A DNA stretch of 19,301 bases from a bacterium Ga0077546 (GCA_001464165.1 LNEX01000364.1:1-19301), one strand, 5' to 3'. Positions 5,895 to 14,305 are shown, counted from the first letter of the stretch. The notes: generated from the letters alone by a model not told the origin. Program-made: numbers and translations.

Positions 5895-7940
5895 ATGACT
5901 AAAACGAGACATGTACAAAAATGGTTTATGGCCGGGAGCGACAAGGAAGAGCACCAGGTAGAACACACAGCCCCATGGTGGAGAGTCGTTTGCCTCACCG
6001 GGGTAGATTACTTCTCAACCCTCTGTTATCAACCCACCATTGCTTTTGCCGCAGCTGGAGCACTAGCCCCGCTGGCAACGATTGTTTTGGCCCTGGTTAC
6101 TCTGTTTGCCGCACTGCCTGTGTACTTCACCGTAGCTAACGAGAGCCCACACGGGCAGGGCAGTATCAGCATGCTAGAAAGTCGCTTACCAGGCTGGTCA
6201 GCAAAACTCTGCGTCTTGGTTCTACTGGGTTTTGCCGCCTGCGCCTACCTGATCACAATCACCCTCTCCGCCTCTGATGGAGCTGCCCATTTCGTCGAAA
6301 ATCACGAAATGCACAAGGCAATAACAGTGCAAGGATATGTCATTACTGCCGTGGTAGCCGCACTAGCATACCTGATAGCTGACCGGTCTCGGCAACTAAT
6401 TGTCATCGGCTGCCTCGCTCTATTGGCCTACGCTGCCCTGGATCAATTCGCCCAGAATCGCTTAGCTGTAGCTTTGATAATGATCCTGCTCTTAGGGGCT
6501 TTGTTTCTCAAAGGCCTACGCGAAGTAATTGGCATTGCTGTTCTACTTGTAGTGGCTTTCTTGTCACTCAGTGCCATCGTCGTAGCGGCAGGCCTCTATC
6601 AAGTATACCTTCACCCTGAGCTCATAAGCGGCTGGTGGCAGCGTCTCCTGGGAGACTATAACTACTCCTGGTCAGCCATACTCTTCGCTTGTCTCACGGT
6701 CTTCCCCTTACTGGCTCTAGGCCTTTCAGGGTTTGAAACAGGAGTACAAGTTATACCCCTCGTCAGAGGCGATCAAAACGACAATCACCACCACCCCCTG
6801 GGAAGAATTCGCAACGCCAAAAAGCTTCTGGCTGCCGCAGCAATAATCATGAGCATCTTTCTGATTTTAAGCAGCGTGGCCACGACCTTGCTAATTCCGG
6901 CCAAAGAAATGATGCCTGGGGGTAGCGCAGAAGGTCGCGCCCTTAGCGTCTTAGGTCACAACCTGCTAGGCCACGGTTTCGGCACTATATTCGATACCGT
7001 TACCATTGCCATTCTCTGGTTTGCTGGTGCTTCTGCCATGACCGGACTGATTAATCTGGTTACTCACTATCTGCCTAGATATGGCATGGTGCCTTCATGG
7101 GCCAGAGCTTCCCGCCCGGTGATTATCGTCTTTACTGCGATTGCTGTGCTTGTCACCGTCATTTTTAAGGCCGATGTTATGGCCCAAGGCGGCGCCTACG
7201 CAACGGGAGTACTGGTGCTTATCACCTCTGCCTCGATCTCAGCAACCTGGTGTTCATGGAAAAAGCACAAATGGCAAGCCCTAGCATTTGGCTTAACAGC
7301 TCTGGTTTTTCTCTATACCACCTGCGTCAACATGATTGGTCATCCAGATGGTCCCAAAATCGCCGCCTTCTTCATTCTCATGGTGCTCGCCACATCGCTG
7401 ATATCTAGAGTAATGCGTGTTCTGGAGCTACGCGTCAAAGCTGTAGAGCTCGATGAAAATGCCAAGCTGTTCTTGACAGAAGCCAAAGCACAAAATCAAA
7501 AAGGCATCATCCACATCGTCGCTCATAAGTTTGGTGGCACAGCTTACACAATCAGGGGAAATGAAGTACGAGACAGACACAACATCGGAGACCACGACCA
7601 GCTCGTCTTCTTGGAGGTCACCATCGAAGACGCCTCAGAATTTGTGGACGAAGTACTTGAAGTGGAGGGTACTATTCACAAAGGTAACCACGGTGATCAC
7701 CGCATTCTGCGCTGCAAAAGCCCATCCGTAGCCAACGCCATTGCTGCAATCTTGTTGCATATTCAAAGCGAATGTGACACACGCGCGGCTGCTCATATTG
7801 GCTGGTCTGAAGACGGCCCCTTCCTCACAGCATTTACCTTTTTGCTCTTTGGTGATGGTGAAACTGGGGTGCTAGTGCGCAAAATTCTAGAAACGGCAGA
7901 ACCGAATAATAAACATCGACCTCTGGTGTTAATTGGTTAA
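5895..7940 (+). CDS. APC-superfamily transporter, KimA/KUP-like, with soluble C-terminal domain (681 aa)
   Basis: The likely role is secondary uptake of a cation (K+ in the KimA/KUP relatives) or an amino acid across the inner membrane. About 12 membrane segments occupy residues ~30-515. The first carries the APC-like VCLTGVDYFSTLCYQPT, followed by ESPHGQGSISMLE. Later landmarks match KimA-type order: LSGFETGVQVIPLV, a cytosolic RIRNAKKLLAAAA loop, and YATGVLVLITSASISATW. Residues ~535-681 form a soluble, probably regulatory domain opening with KGIIHIVAHKFGG. In KimA the equivalent tail binds c-di-AMP, but I see no proof of that here. The ATG at 5895 has only a weak GGAAA site, and M13 is a possible alternative. 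The gene stands alone between two terminators. Substrate specificity is inferred from topology and motif order only. Confidence 0.85.
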   Translation: MTKTRHVQKWFMAGSDKEEHQVEHTAPWWRVVCLTGVDYFSTLCYQPTIAFAAAGALAPLATIVLALVTLFAALPVYFTVANESPHGQGSISMLESRLPGWSAKLCVLVLLGFAACAYLITITLSASDGAAHFVENHEMHKAITVQGYVITAVVAALAYLIADRSRQLIVIGCLALLAYAALDQFAQNRLAVALIMILLLGALFLKGLREVIGIAVLLVVAFLSLSAIVVAAGLYQVYLHPELISGWWQRLLGDYNYSWSAILFACLTVFPLLALGLSGFETGVQVIPLVRGDQNDNHHHPLGRIRNAKKLLAAAAIIMSIFLILSSVATTLLIPAKEMMPGGSAEGRALSVLGHNLLGHGFGTIFDTVTIAILWFAGASAMTGLINLVTHYLPRYGMVPSWARASRPVIIVFTAIAVLVTVIFKADVMAQGGAYATGVLVLITSASISATWCSWKKHKWQALAFGLTALVFLYTTCVNMIGHPDGPKIAAFFILMVLATSLISRVMRVLELRVKAVELDENAKLFLTEAKAQNQKGIIHIVAHKFGGTAYTIRGNEVRDRHNIGDHDQLVFLEVTIEDASEFVDEVLEVEGTIHKGNHGDHRILRCKSPSVANAIAAILLHIQSECDTRAAAHIGWSEDGPFLTAFTFLLFGDGETGVLVRKILETAEPNNKHRPLVLIG

Positions 7941-7954
7941 CAAAAATCTCTCGC

Positions 7955-7993
7955 GACCCTCTGAGTGAAAAGCATTCAGAGGGTCTTTTCTTT
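7955..7993 (+). terminator. strong intrinsic terminator
   Basis: A 13-bp stem (GACCCTCTGAGTG/CATTCAGAGGGTC, one G-T wobble) closes an AAAAG loop and runs into TTTTCTTT, 14 nt after the transporter stop codon. It separates the transporter from the thioesterase unit. Confidence 0.9.
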
Positions 7994-8039
7994 GGTCCAA
8001 AAAACCATTTCTAACAACCTGGAAAACAGGAGATCTAAA

Positions 8040-8435
8040 ATGGACTGCACACACAAATGTCCGGCCATCCGTCTTGTGATGTTCCCCAAAGACACAAACC
8101 CTTGGGGCAGCATTTTCGGAGGCGTTATTCTCTCTAACATCGACATTGCCGCTAGCGTTGCCACCCGTGCTGTTACGCAGCACCGCACCGTCACTGTCTG
8201 CATGAAAGAAGTAGCTTTCAAACAACCAGTAAAAGTGGGAGACATACTCACTTTCTGGACCGATGTCGTCAAAATTGGTCGCACCTCGGTCACCATCAGA
8301 GTCAAAGTAGAAGCTGAACGTCACGGCGAAACCATAGCCGTAACCGAAGGAGAAGTAGTTTTCGTATCAGTAGACGATCAAGACCGCCCGATTCCACTCG
8401 ATGCACCCATTGGCACTCAAGGAGAAGCAATCTAA
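8040..8435 (+). CDS. acyl-CoA thioesterase, hotdog fold, YciA-like (131 aa)
   Basis: This protein hydrolyses acyl-CoA thioesters in the cytosol. The ATG at 8040 has CAGGAG 8 nt upstream. A longer frame starting at 7965 would begin inside the preceding terminator. The family signature is intact: DTN (residues 18-20), IFGG (25-28) and the catalytic-helix Asp at 35 in SNIDIAAS, followed by the beta strands of a hotdog fold (VTVCMKEVAFKQPVKVGD). The length is normal for a single-domain hotdog thioesterase. Its TAA overlaps the ATG of the next gene by one base, so the two are translationally coupled. The natural substrate cannot be read from the sequence. Confidence 0.92.
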   Translation: MDCTHKCPAIRLVMFPKDTNPWGSIFGGVILSNIDIAASVATRAVTQHRTVTVCMKEVAFKQPVKVGDILTFWTDVVKIGRTSVTIRVKVEAERHGETIAVTEGEVVFVSVDDQDRPIPLDAPIGTQGEAI

Positions 8436-9172
8436 TGCTTACATTCACAGTCTCTGATTTACAAAAAATAACAGCAGAAGCTATTAGTTCAGCCCAACGT
8501 CAGCTGGCAGAACGGAACGAACAAATCTTTGGCAATGCCATGCAGCAACTAAAAACAGATGTTGCTGCTGGACGACAGTTCAGTGTGGCCATGAGCCTTA
8601 AAAATGGCACTGACTACGAAAGCAAAGGCAGAATACTGCGCCCAGAACAGCTAATAGGCACTGCTGCCCTAGTTTATGCAAAATGCCAAGTCTTCGAGCC
8701 CACTCTTGAATATTGGAGCCGCTATGAAGGCGATCAACGGGATGGATACGCCGTTGATGGCTTCAACATAGTCTTGCACTGGAGTAACATCGATGACTTG
8801 CTGGCTAAACTAATTACACTCAACGATGACACCACCATTAGTGCTATTCGCCAAAGTATAGAGTCTGCTCAGTCTGCCATAGCTGACAAAGCTGCCTCGA
8901 TTCTAAAGCAACTAAAAGAACGGGCCACAGCTCAAGCTAGTTCTGGCAAAAGTTGGGCCATAGTCATGTCGCTCAAAGCTGGAGTCGACTTCGAAAGGCC
9001 AAGCCATGCGCCGCTGGCACAAATCACACCGGCATGGCTTGGACCTGTGGCAAAAGTTGTCTGGGAGGCGTGTACCAAATTCAATCCAACATTCGAATAT
9101 TGGAGCCGGCAAGAAGGTGATCAGCGCGACTCTTACACCGTCGAAGGTATCAACATCGTCGTTCACTGGTAA
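8435..9172 (+). CDS. tandem-duplicated protein of unknown function (245 aa)
   Basis: The ATG overlaps the thioesterase stop codon (TAATG), and no independent ribosome-binding site is needed. The protein is two copies of one ~110-residue unit, about residues 10-116 and 138-245. Each has a helical lead-in ending in an (A/I)VMSLK- or VAMSLK-type strand and then a closing block: EYWSRYEGDQRDGYAVDGFN in copy 1 and EYWSRQEGDQRDSYTVEGIN in copy 2, both finishing NIV(L/V)HW. The lead-ins have diverged (QRQLAERNEQIFG versus AIADKAASILKQLK) while the closing block is almost unchanged, so that block is under strong constraint and may be a ligand or partner surface. There is no signal peptide or membrane segment. 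I do not recognise the family. Confidence 0.85.
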   Translation: MLTFTVSDLQKITAEAISSAQRQLAERNEQIFGNAMQQLKTDVAAGRQFSVAMSLKNGTDYESKGRILRPEQLIGTAALVYAKCQVFEPTLEYWSRYEGDQRDGYAVDGFNIVLHWSNIDDLLAKLITLNDDTTISAIRQSIESAQSAIADKAASILKQLKERATAQASSGKSWAIVMSLKAGVDFERPSHAPLAQITPAWLGPVAKVVWEACTKFNPTFEYWSRQEGDQRDSYTVEGINIVVHW

Positions 9173-9192
9173 CAGGTAGCGGAGGAAGACTC

Positions 9193-9381
9193 ATGTTTGC
9201 AAATTTAGATCCAGCAATAGCTTTAGTAATCGTCGTGGCCGTTCTTACCTTAGCAGTAGCCTGGCGCGCCATCAAAAACGGCAAAGTAGGTCCAGAGTAT
9301 GGCCTTTCACTAAAAGACGTCTTTAAGAAAACCAAAGACAAAGAAAATCCAGAACACAGCAAAACAAACGAGCCTTCATAA
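9193..9381 (+). CDS. small single-pass membrane protein (62 aa)
   Basis: The ATG at 9193 follows GGAGG by 7 nt and lies 20 bp after the duplicated-protein gene. Residues ~8-26 are a single membrane segment (AIALVIVVAVLTLAVAW). The rest is a charged, Lys/Glu-rich tail (KKTKDKENPEHSKTNEPS) that is probably cytosolic and disordered. I recognise no family. It is in the same transcription unit as the thioesterase and could anchor or tether the soluble partners. Confidence 0.7.
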   Translation: MFANLDPAIALVIVVAVLTLAVAWRAIKNGKVGPEYGLSLKDVFKKTKDKENPEHSKTNEPS

Positions 9382-9431
9382 CAACAAGGCTCATAACCCA
9401 AACACTCACTGCCGCCGGCAGCATTACATTC

Positions 9432-9581
9432 ATGGTGCCAATTAAGATAGGCGTCGCCTTGGTTGTAACCACTATTGCGGTCTCAAGCTATGGTTCTGTA
9501 GCAGCCGCTGGCACAACTGTAGTTTTAACTACTGGCGCTATTGGCCTTCTGTTCACGCTCTTCAGCGGTAGTGACAAATAA
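9432..9581 (+). CDS. tiny hydrophobic two-helix peptide (49 aa)
   Basis: An ATG at 9432 opens 49 codons to a TAA at 9579-9581, between the 62-aa gene and a terminator. The product is almost wholly hydrophobic: IGVALVVTTIAVSSYG then TTVVLTTGAIGLLFTLFSG, two possible membrane helices with a short turn and a polar SGSDK tail. The ribosome-binding site is poor (CGGCAGCATT), so expression is uncertain. The composition is nevertheless strikingly membrane-like for a chance frame, and its position between a co-directional gene and a terminator favours a real gene. Too short for common gene-finder length limits. Confidence 0.45.
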   Translation: MVPIKIGVALVVTTIAVSSYGSVAAAGTTVVLTTGAIGLLFTLFSGSDK

Positions 9582-9605
9582 TAGCGACCTGCCTGGCATA
9601 GACAC

Positions 9606-9631
9606 GGGCAGTTAACCGACTGCCTCTTTTT
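9606..9631 (+). terminator. intrinsic terminator closing the thioesterase unit
   Basis: GGCAGT and ACTGCC pair over 6 bp (7 with an outer G-T) around a 6-nt loop, followed by TCTTTTT. It ends the 8040-9581 unit. Confidence 0.7.
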
Positions 9632-9653
9632 CTGATATCTCGCATAGGATCTT

Positions 9654-9908
9654 ATGAGTACTAACACTCTACTTCTTTACCTGCTCTTTCTTGTTCTAGC
9701 CGTGGCAATTAACGGTCTCTTTGTCGCCTTTGAATTCGCCCTGGTATCTATGCGGCGCAGTCGGGTGCAAGAGTTAATTGACAATGGCATAGGCTCAGCC
9801 AGAACAGTAAGCCGATTGCAGCACGACATGGATGATAGGTTGGATTGGCGAACCGGCTATCCACGAACTGCTAAGCAGAGCAGCCTTGCTACTACCAGCA
9901 GAGATTGA
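9654..9908 (+). pseudogene. N-terminal fragment of a CNNM/HlyC-CorC-type transporter, frameshifted
   Basis: ATG 9654 has AGGA nearby. The first ~60 residues are a normal DUF21 start: a membrane helix (LLLYLLFLVLAVAINGLF), then FEFALVSMRRSRVQELIDNG and RTVSRLQHDMDD. After HDMDD the frame leaves the family and ends in non-homologous sequence (RLDWRTGYPRT...) at 9908. The family resumes one phase over at 9832 with GWIGEPAIHEL. DUF21 proteins have about 16 residues (an ATQLGIT-type helix) between these blocks, and they are absent here. A deletion not divisible by three therefore removed them and broke the frame. The intact protein would be a magnesium/cobalt-associated membrane transporter. Confidence 0.75.
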
Positions 9909-10722
9909 CCTCTCGTTCGCACAACCATCTTTCTTTTCGGGCCTTGCCTTAGCTCTCTCATTCATCTTCTTATCTCTGCTGCACGTCGTGCTCGGAGAAC
10001 AAGTGCCCAAGGGTATCGCCCTGCGCTTTCCGGAACGTCTACTGCTACTCTTCTCGCGGCCATTCTTGCTTTATCGTCAGCTAACATTTCCCCTGATCTG
10101 GATTTTCACACGCCTGGCCAAATTTGTTCTGCGAGCTATTGGCGTAACTAAAACAGCAAACCATGAACCTGTCCATTCGGCAGATGAACTGTCAATGATT
10201 ATTGACGGCAGCCTGGAGGCCGGTGAGTTGGATCACACAGTTACAGAAGTCTTGCAAAAGGCTCTGGACCTGCAAGATTTAACGGTCGGCGAACTTATGA
10301 TTCCGCTCGACAAAGTCGACATGGTAGAACAAAACACCTCATTCAAAGCCGTGCTGGAATTAGCCAATGACTCCAAACACAGTCGATTGCCGATTTACGC
10401 CGGAGAACGAACAAAAATTGTTGGCTTGCTTTCAACCAAAGATCTGTTTGGCGTAGTTGAGACGAAAATCAATAGTCTGCCACTAGAAGCCAAATTGGGA
10501 AGTTTAGCCCACGACTTTAAGCTGGCAGAGCATCAACGCTCAATCTTGAGAGTTACCGCCGGAATGAGAGCAAGCAGCCTCTTGCGCTGGTTCTTAATTC
10601 GTCGCATGCCCATGGCTCTAGTGATAGATGACCCAGAAACTAAAGTTTCAGTCGGCATCATCACCTTAGAAGACTTGCTTGAGCGCCTGGTCGGCGAAAT
10701 CAACGACGAATACGACAACTAA
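9832..10722 (+). pseudogene. C-terminal part of the same CNNM/HlyC-CorC-type transporter (296 aa, CBS pair)
   Basis: This frame carries the rest of the transporter: GWIGEPAIHELLSRAALL, two further membrane segments (ALALSFIFLSLLHVVLGEQVP; LLLLFSRPFLLYRQLTFPL), then a CBS pair. CBS1 includes TVGELMIPLDKVDMVEQNTS and SRLPIYAGERTKIVGLLSTK. CBS2 ends VGIITLEDLLERLVGEINDE. It stops just after CBS2, without the small C-terminal CorC/HlyC domain found in many relatives. The ATG at 9832 has no good ribosome-binding site and would start mid-helix, so this is best read as the downstream half of a broken gene, although the CBS part looks undamaged. The break is recent or an assembly error, because the downstream reading frame is otherwise clean. 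Confidence 0.75.
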
Positions 10723-10775
10723 CCACTATTACACAACCTAATCAAAACACCATTCACAACATTACGGAGACAACC

Positions 10776-12065
10776 ATGCCCAAAACACGTCGTCTACATT
10801 TTGCTGCCGCACTAGTTCTAGGCCTTTGTCTGGCATCACAAACCAACGCTCAGCCAGCTAGTTGCACAGCAGGCGCCCCCACCTATACCGCTCCAGCTTT
10901 CTCTGGCGAAGCCCCCTCCGAAGGCTACCAAATCATGTATCACAGCATGTGGGAGTTCATTCGCGATCAATACTACGACCCCACCCGCCTGAAAAACTGG
11001 CAAAACATGGAACACACCTACGACACCAAAGTAGGCACAATTAACGACATTCAACTAGCACTCAAACTGTTAGCTGAAGCCAGCGGTGACAAATGGACTA
11101 ACTTTGTCTCTGCTCAAGAAATGCGCGATCAAGCGGCAATTCAAAAGCAAGGTCAAGTGACTGGCGGGCTCATGCTCTATCGCCACGGAAGCCACTACAA
11201 GCTCGACGTCATCCACTATGGCAGCGCCGCCTACGGTAACGCTCTAAGAGAGCGAGATATTATCAATTGCCTCAACAAAGTCGCACTTGACGGTCTTCAG
11301 CGCGAGCAAGTCGATGGCTTGCTGCGGGGCAAGAGCGGTGACAAACTTCTAGTCAACGCCACCTCGGCCACTGATGGCAGTCAGTACGAAGTAGAGCTGA
11401 CCCTAACGGCCGTACCCAAGCCAGTAGTCGAAGCGAAGCTGTTACCGGGCCATATTATCTATATCCGCATGCCTTCCTTTGCCAGTGAAGCCTATATCAA
11501 CGACTTCATCGAGAAGTTCCAAGACCTATCGAATCAAGACGGTGGCCAAACCAAAGGTATGGTGCTCGACCTAAGAAACAATCTAGGTGGAGAACTACCA
11601 GCGGCAACCAAATTTTCGTCTCTGTTCTTAGATGAAAGCCAAATTGTTACTCAATCTATAGTGCGTGGCAGCCCAACAAAGCCGATAGCTGTAGCAAAAG
11701 CAGATCAAATTGTTGCCAAAGGCAAAACCATCAACAGCGGTACTGTGCAAATTTTGCGCAAACTGCCCCTGATAATCCTGGCCAACGGCTCTTCTGCTAG
11801 TGCGGCAGAAATTACAATTTCGGCCCTCAAAGACAACAAACGCGGCACTGTTATTGGTGTCACAACCTTTGGCAAAGGTGTTGGTTATAAGACTCAACCA
11901 GGTCCTATTGGCGGATTAATGAGCGTAACGGCACTGAAGTACCTGACACCAAACGGCAACGAAGTTCATGAACAGGGCATCGCCCCCGACATTTCAGTGC
12001 CAGTGCCACCAAACGAAACAAACGATATCCAGCTAGCTGCGGCAATTGCCAAACTAAAAGACTAA
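10776..12065 (+). CDS. secreted S41 (CtpA-type) carboxy-terminal processing protease (429 aa)
   Basis: This is a periplasmic serine protease that trims or degrades exported proteins. ATG 10776 follows CGGAGA at good spacing. Residues 1-~25 are a signal peptide (positive MPKTRR, hydrophobic AAALVLGLCLA, cleavage near TNA-QP). Residues ~45-115 are a helical N-terminal region, ~118-215 a PDZ-like domain (YKLDVIHYGSAAYGNALRER, GDIINC-type), and ~225-410 the S41 core. By spacing from E. coli Prc (Ser430/Asp441/Lys455) the expected triad-like residues are Ser342 in NGSSASAAEI, Asp353 and Lys367 in TFGKG, all present. The substrate-binding strand MVLDLRNNLGG is also intact. Full length and probably active. 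It is co-directional with, and 53 bp after, the broken transporter gene. Confidence 0.93.
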   Translation: MPKTRRLHFAAALVLGLCLASQTNAQPASCTAGAPTYTAPAFSGEAPSEGYQIMYHSMWEFIRDQYYDPTRLKNWQNMEHTYDTKVGTINDIQLALKLLAEASGDKWTNFVSAQEMRDQAAIQKQGQVTGGLMLYRHGSHYKLDVIHYGSAAYGNALRERDIINCLNKVALDGLQREQVDGLLRGKSGDKLLVNATSATDGSQYEVELTLTAVPKPVVEAKLLPGHIIYIRMPSFASEAYINDFIEKFQDLSNQDGGQTKGMVLDLRNNLGGELPAATKFSSLFLDESQIVTQSIVRGSPTKPIAVAKADQIVAKGKTINSGTVQILRKLPLIILANGSSASAAEITISALKDNKRGTVIGVTTFGKGVGYKTQPGPIGGLMSVTALKYLTPNGNEVHEQGIAPDISVPVPPNETNDIQLAAAIAKLKD

Positions 12066-12117
12066 CTAGTAATTAAGCCATGAAACATCAATCGGGATAA
12101 ACCCTAGGAGGTACCAA

Positions 12118-12825
12118 ATGGTATCGCATGAATTCGTGCAGCTCTTAGCTATGCTGCCAAAATCTCACCCTTGGCATGGAGTATCACCAAATGTGGTCGG
12201 TACTGGCATGATCAAGGCATTTATAGAAATGGTTCCAGCAGACAGAATGAAACTGGAACTAGACAAAGCCACTGGTCACCTGCACGTGGACCGCCCCCTG
12301 CTGTACTCATCAAGCTGCCCCAATCTGTATGGCTTTATTCCCCAAACCTACTGCGGTGAACTTGTTGCTGAGCGCTGCTCCAAACGCACGAAACGCCGGG
12401 GCATCGTTGGTGACGGCGACCCGCTAGACATCTGTGTTATCACCGATTCGGTCTTTAGTCATGGTGACTTGTTTGTTACAGCTCGTCCGATTGGTGGACT
12501 GCGCATGATTGACAACAAACAAGCCGATGACAAAATCATTGCCGTGCTCAAAGACGACCTAACCTTTGGCAAGATAGAGGACATTAGCCAGCTGCCAGAA
12601 GCTGTTATAAACCGGCTTGAACACTACTTTTTAAGCTATAAGCGCAGTTTTGCCAGTGAGAGTAAAAGTAAGAAGCCAGTCGTGTCGATTCCTGAAGTCT
12701 ATGGAGCAGAAGAAGCCTTCGAAGTAATCAGATTGAGCTTACAAGACTACCAAAATCTCTACGGCACACTAGCAGACCGTCTGGAACGGCTGCAACAGCT
12801 ACTTACAGCTGCCCCAAAGGCCTAA
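12118..12825 (+). CDS. ppa: family I inorganic pyrophosphatase (235 aa)
   Basis: This cytosolic enzyme hydrolyses pyrophosphate to phosphate (EC 3.6.1.1), pulling biosynthetic reactions forward. ATG 12118 follows a strong AGGAGGT site. The signature Asp cluster is intact: GDGDPLD (residues 98-104) with the metal-binding Asps. LYGFIPQTYCGE precedes it and ADDKIIAVL follows, with the substrate-binding YKR at 174-176. The core matches family I order throughout. The total is longer than the ~175 residues of typical bacterial enzymes because of an N-terminal extension of ~30 residues and a C-terminal helix (LADRLERLQQLL). A basic insert (ERCSKRTKRRG) sits just before the catalytic motif. It is followed by a terminator. 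Confidence 0.93.
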   Translation: MVSHEFVQLLAMLPKSHPWHGVSPNVVGTGMIKAFIEMVPADRMKLELDKATGHLHVDRPLLYSSSCPNLYGFIPQTYCGELVAERCSKRTKRRGIVGDGDPLDICVITDSVFSHGDLFVTARPIGGLRMIDNKQADDKIIAVLKDDLTFGKIEDISQLPEAVINRLEHYFLSYKRSFASESKSKKPVVSIPEVYGAEEAFEVIRLSLQDYQNLYGTLADRLERLQQLLTAAPKA

Positions 12826-12837
12826 CGACAATCCGCA

Positions 12838-12867
12838 GAGGCAGAGATATGCTCTGCCTCTTTCCTT
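12838..12867 (+). terminator. intrinsic terminator after pyrophosphatase
   Basis: A perfect 9-bp stem GAGGCAGAG/CTCTGCCTC with loop ATATG runs into TTTCCTT, 12 nt after the stop. Confidence 0.8.
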
Positions 12868-12892
12868 CAACTAAACGAACCAAGGCCTGAAT

Positions 12893-14305
12893 ATGGAAAA
12901 AATATTCGCTAATTTACTGCGGCGCAAAACACTAGAATCAATCAAAGCCCAAGGCGACACAGAACACGCCGATGGCCACCGCCTCAACCGTGTACTGACC
13001 TCGCGCGATATTCTTAGCGCCGGGGTGGCAGCCATTATCGGCACCGGCATTTTTGTCTTGATCGGCGCAGCCGCACATGCCAATGCTGGTCCCGGTATCA
13101 TCATTTCCTTCGTGCTTGCCAGCCTGGCTTGTGGCTTTGTCAGCTTTGCCTATGCCGAGTTTGCCTCGATGATTCCTGTGGCCGGAAGCGCATATACCTA
13201 TGCCTACGCCACACTTGGTGAAATCTTCGCCTGGATCATCGGCTGGGACTTATTGCTCGAATATGCAGTAGGCGCCAGCACTGTGGCATCAGGCTGGAGC
13301 GATTACTTTCAGAGCCTACTGCTCGGCTTCGGCGTCACTCTGCCAAACCATTTTGCAACGGCATCGTCTAACAGCATCAACTTACCGGCCATTTTGATTA
13401 TCGTATTTCTCAACTACTGGTTAATCAAGGGGGTTAAGCACACAGTTCGCATGACCTCGATCTTTGTAATCGTCAAACTCGCCATCGTCTTATTCTTCAT
13501 CGCCGTTGGCGCCTTCCACATCGACCCTGGCAACTACATACCATTCTTGCCTTTTGGCTGGTCAGGCGTACTCACTGGTGCTGGTGTGGTCTTCTTTGCC
13601 TTTATCGGCTTTGACGCGGTGACAACCATGGCTGAGGAGTGCAAGGATCCACAAAAAGACGTACCCAAAGGTGTAATTGGTTCACTTGTTGTCTGCACCA
13701 TTCTCTATCTACTGGTGGCGGCAATAATGACCGGAGCCATGTCTTACACGGCCCTTGGTGGTGAAGGCGAAGGCGCGCCCATGGTCAAGGTGCTTAACCA
13801 TATCGGTTATGCCTGGGCCAGCCCACTGATTTCGGTCGGTATAGTAGCCGGCCTCACCTCGGTCTTAATTGTCACCCTATTTGCCCAGTCGCGCATCATC
13901 ATGCGCATGAGCAAGGATGGCCTGTTAACGCCAATCTTCAGTACACTGTCGCACAAGTATCAAACGCCGACATGGTCAATTGTGGTGTGCGGTATTTTCG
14001 TAGCGGTCACGGCTGGCTTACTGCCAATCGATGAACTCTCACAACTAACAAGTATTGGCACACTATTTGCTTTCATCATCGTCTGCGTTGGAGTAATAGT
14101 GCTGCGTCACAAAGAACCTGAACAGCATCGGGGCTTCCGCTGTCCAGGCTATCCTTTCGTCCCAGTTATGGGCGCATTAATGAGCTTTATGCTAATGTGC
14201 ACCATGCCTAGCACCACCTGGATACGTTTTATCGGCTGGATGCTGCTTGGCCTAATTGTTTATTTCGGTTATTCGAAGAGTCACAGTCGCCTGGGTAGGT
14301 CCTAA
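12893..14305 (+). CDS. cationic amino-acid permease, APC superfamily, CAT/YfnA type (470 aa)
   Basis: This is an inner-membrane amino-acid transporter, with cationic or branched-chain substrates usual for the family. ATG 12893 has AAGG 8 nt upstream. The diagnostic N-terminal region is complete: IIGTGIFVLIGAAAHANAGP, then FAYAEFASMIPVAGSAYTYA and YATLGEIFAWIIGWDLLLEY. A central helix carries FFAFIGFDAVTTMAEECKDP, and the C-terminus has FRCPGYPFVPVMGA and TWIRFIGWMLLGLIVYF, the usual CAT ending. About 12 membrane segments, with length normal for the family, so it is intact. The stop codon is followed, in the same reading phase, by the peptidase S51 remnant. Confidence 0.92.
   Translation: MEKIFANLLRRKTLESIKAQGDTEHADGHRLNRVLTSRDILSAGVAAIIGTGIFVLIGAAAHANAGPGIIISFVLASLACGFVSFAYAEFASMIPVAGSAYTYAYATLGEIFAWIIGWDLLLEYAVGASTVASGWSDYFQSLLLGFGVTLPNHFATASSNSINLPAILIIVFLNYWLIKGVKHTVRMTSIFVIVKLAIVLFFIAVGAFHIDPGNYIPFLPFGWSGVLTGAGVVFFAFIGFDAVTTMAEECKDPQKDVPKGVIGSLVVCTILYLLVAAIMTGAMSYTALGGEGEGAPMVKVLNHIGYAWASPLISVGIVAGLTSVLIVTLFAQSRIIMRMSKDGLLTPIFSTLSHKYQTPTWSIVVCGIFVAVTAGLLPIDELSQLTSIGTLFAFIIVCVGVIVLRHKEPEQHRGFRCPGYPFVPVMGALMSFMLMCTMPSTTWIRFIGWMLLGLIVYFGYSKSHSRLGRS

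Noticed and set aside
7965..8039. Longer thioesterase start
   Set aside because: The extension begins inside the terminator of the previous gene, and the downstream ATG has a CAGGAG site.
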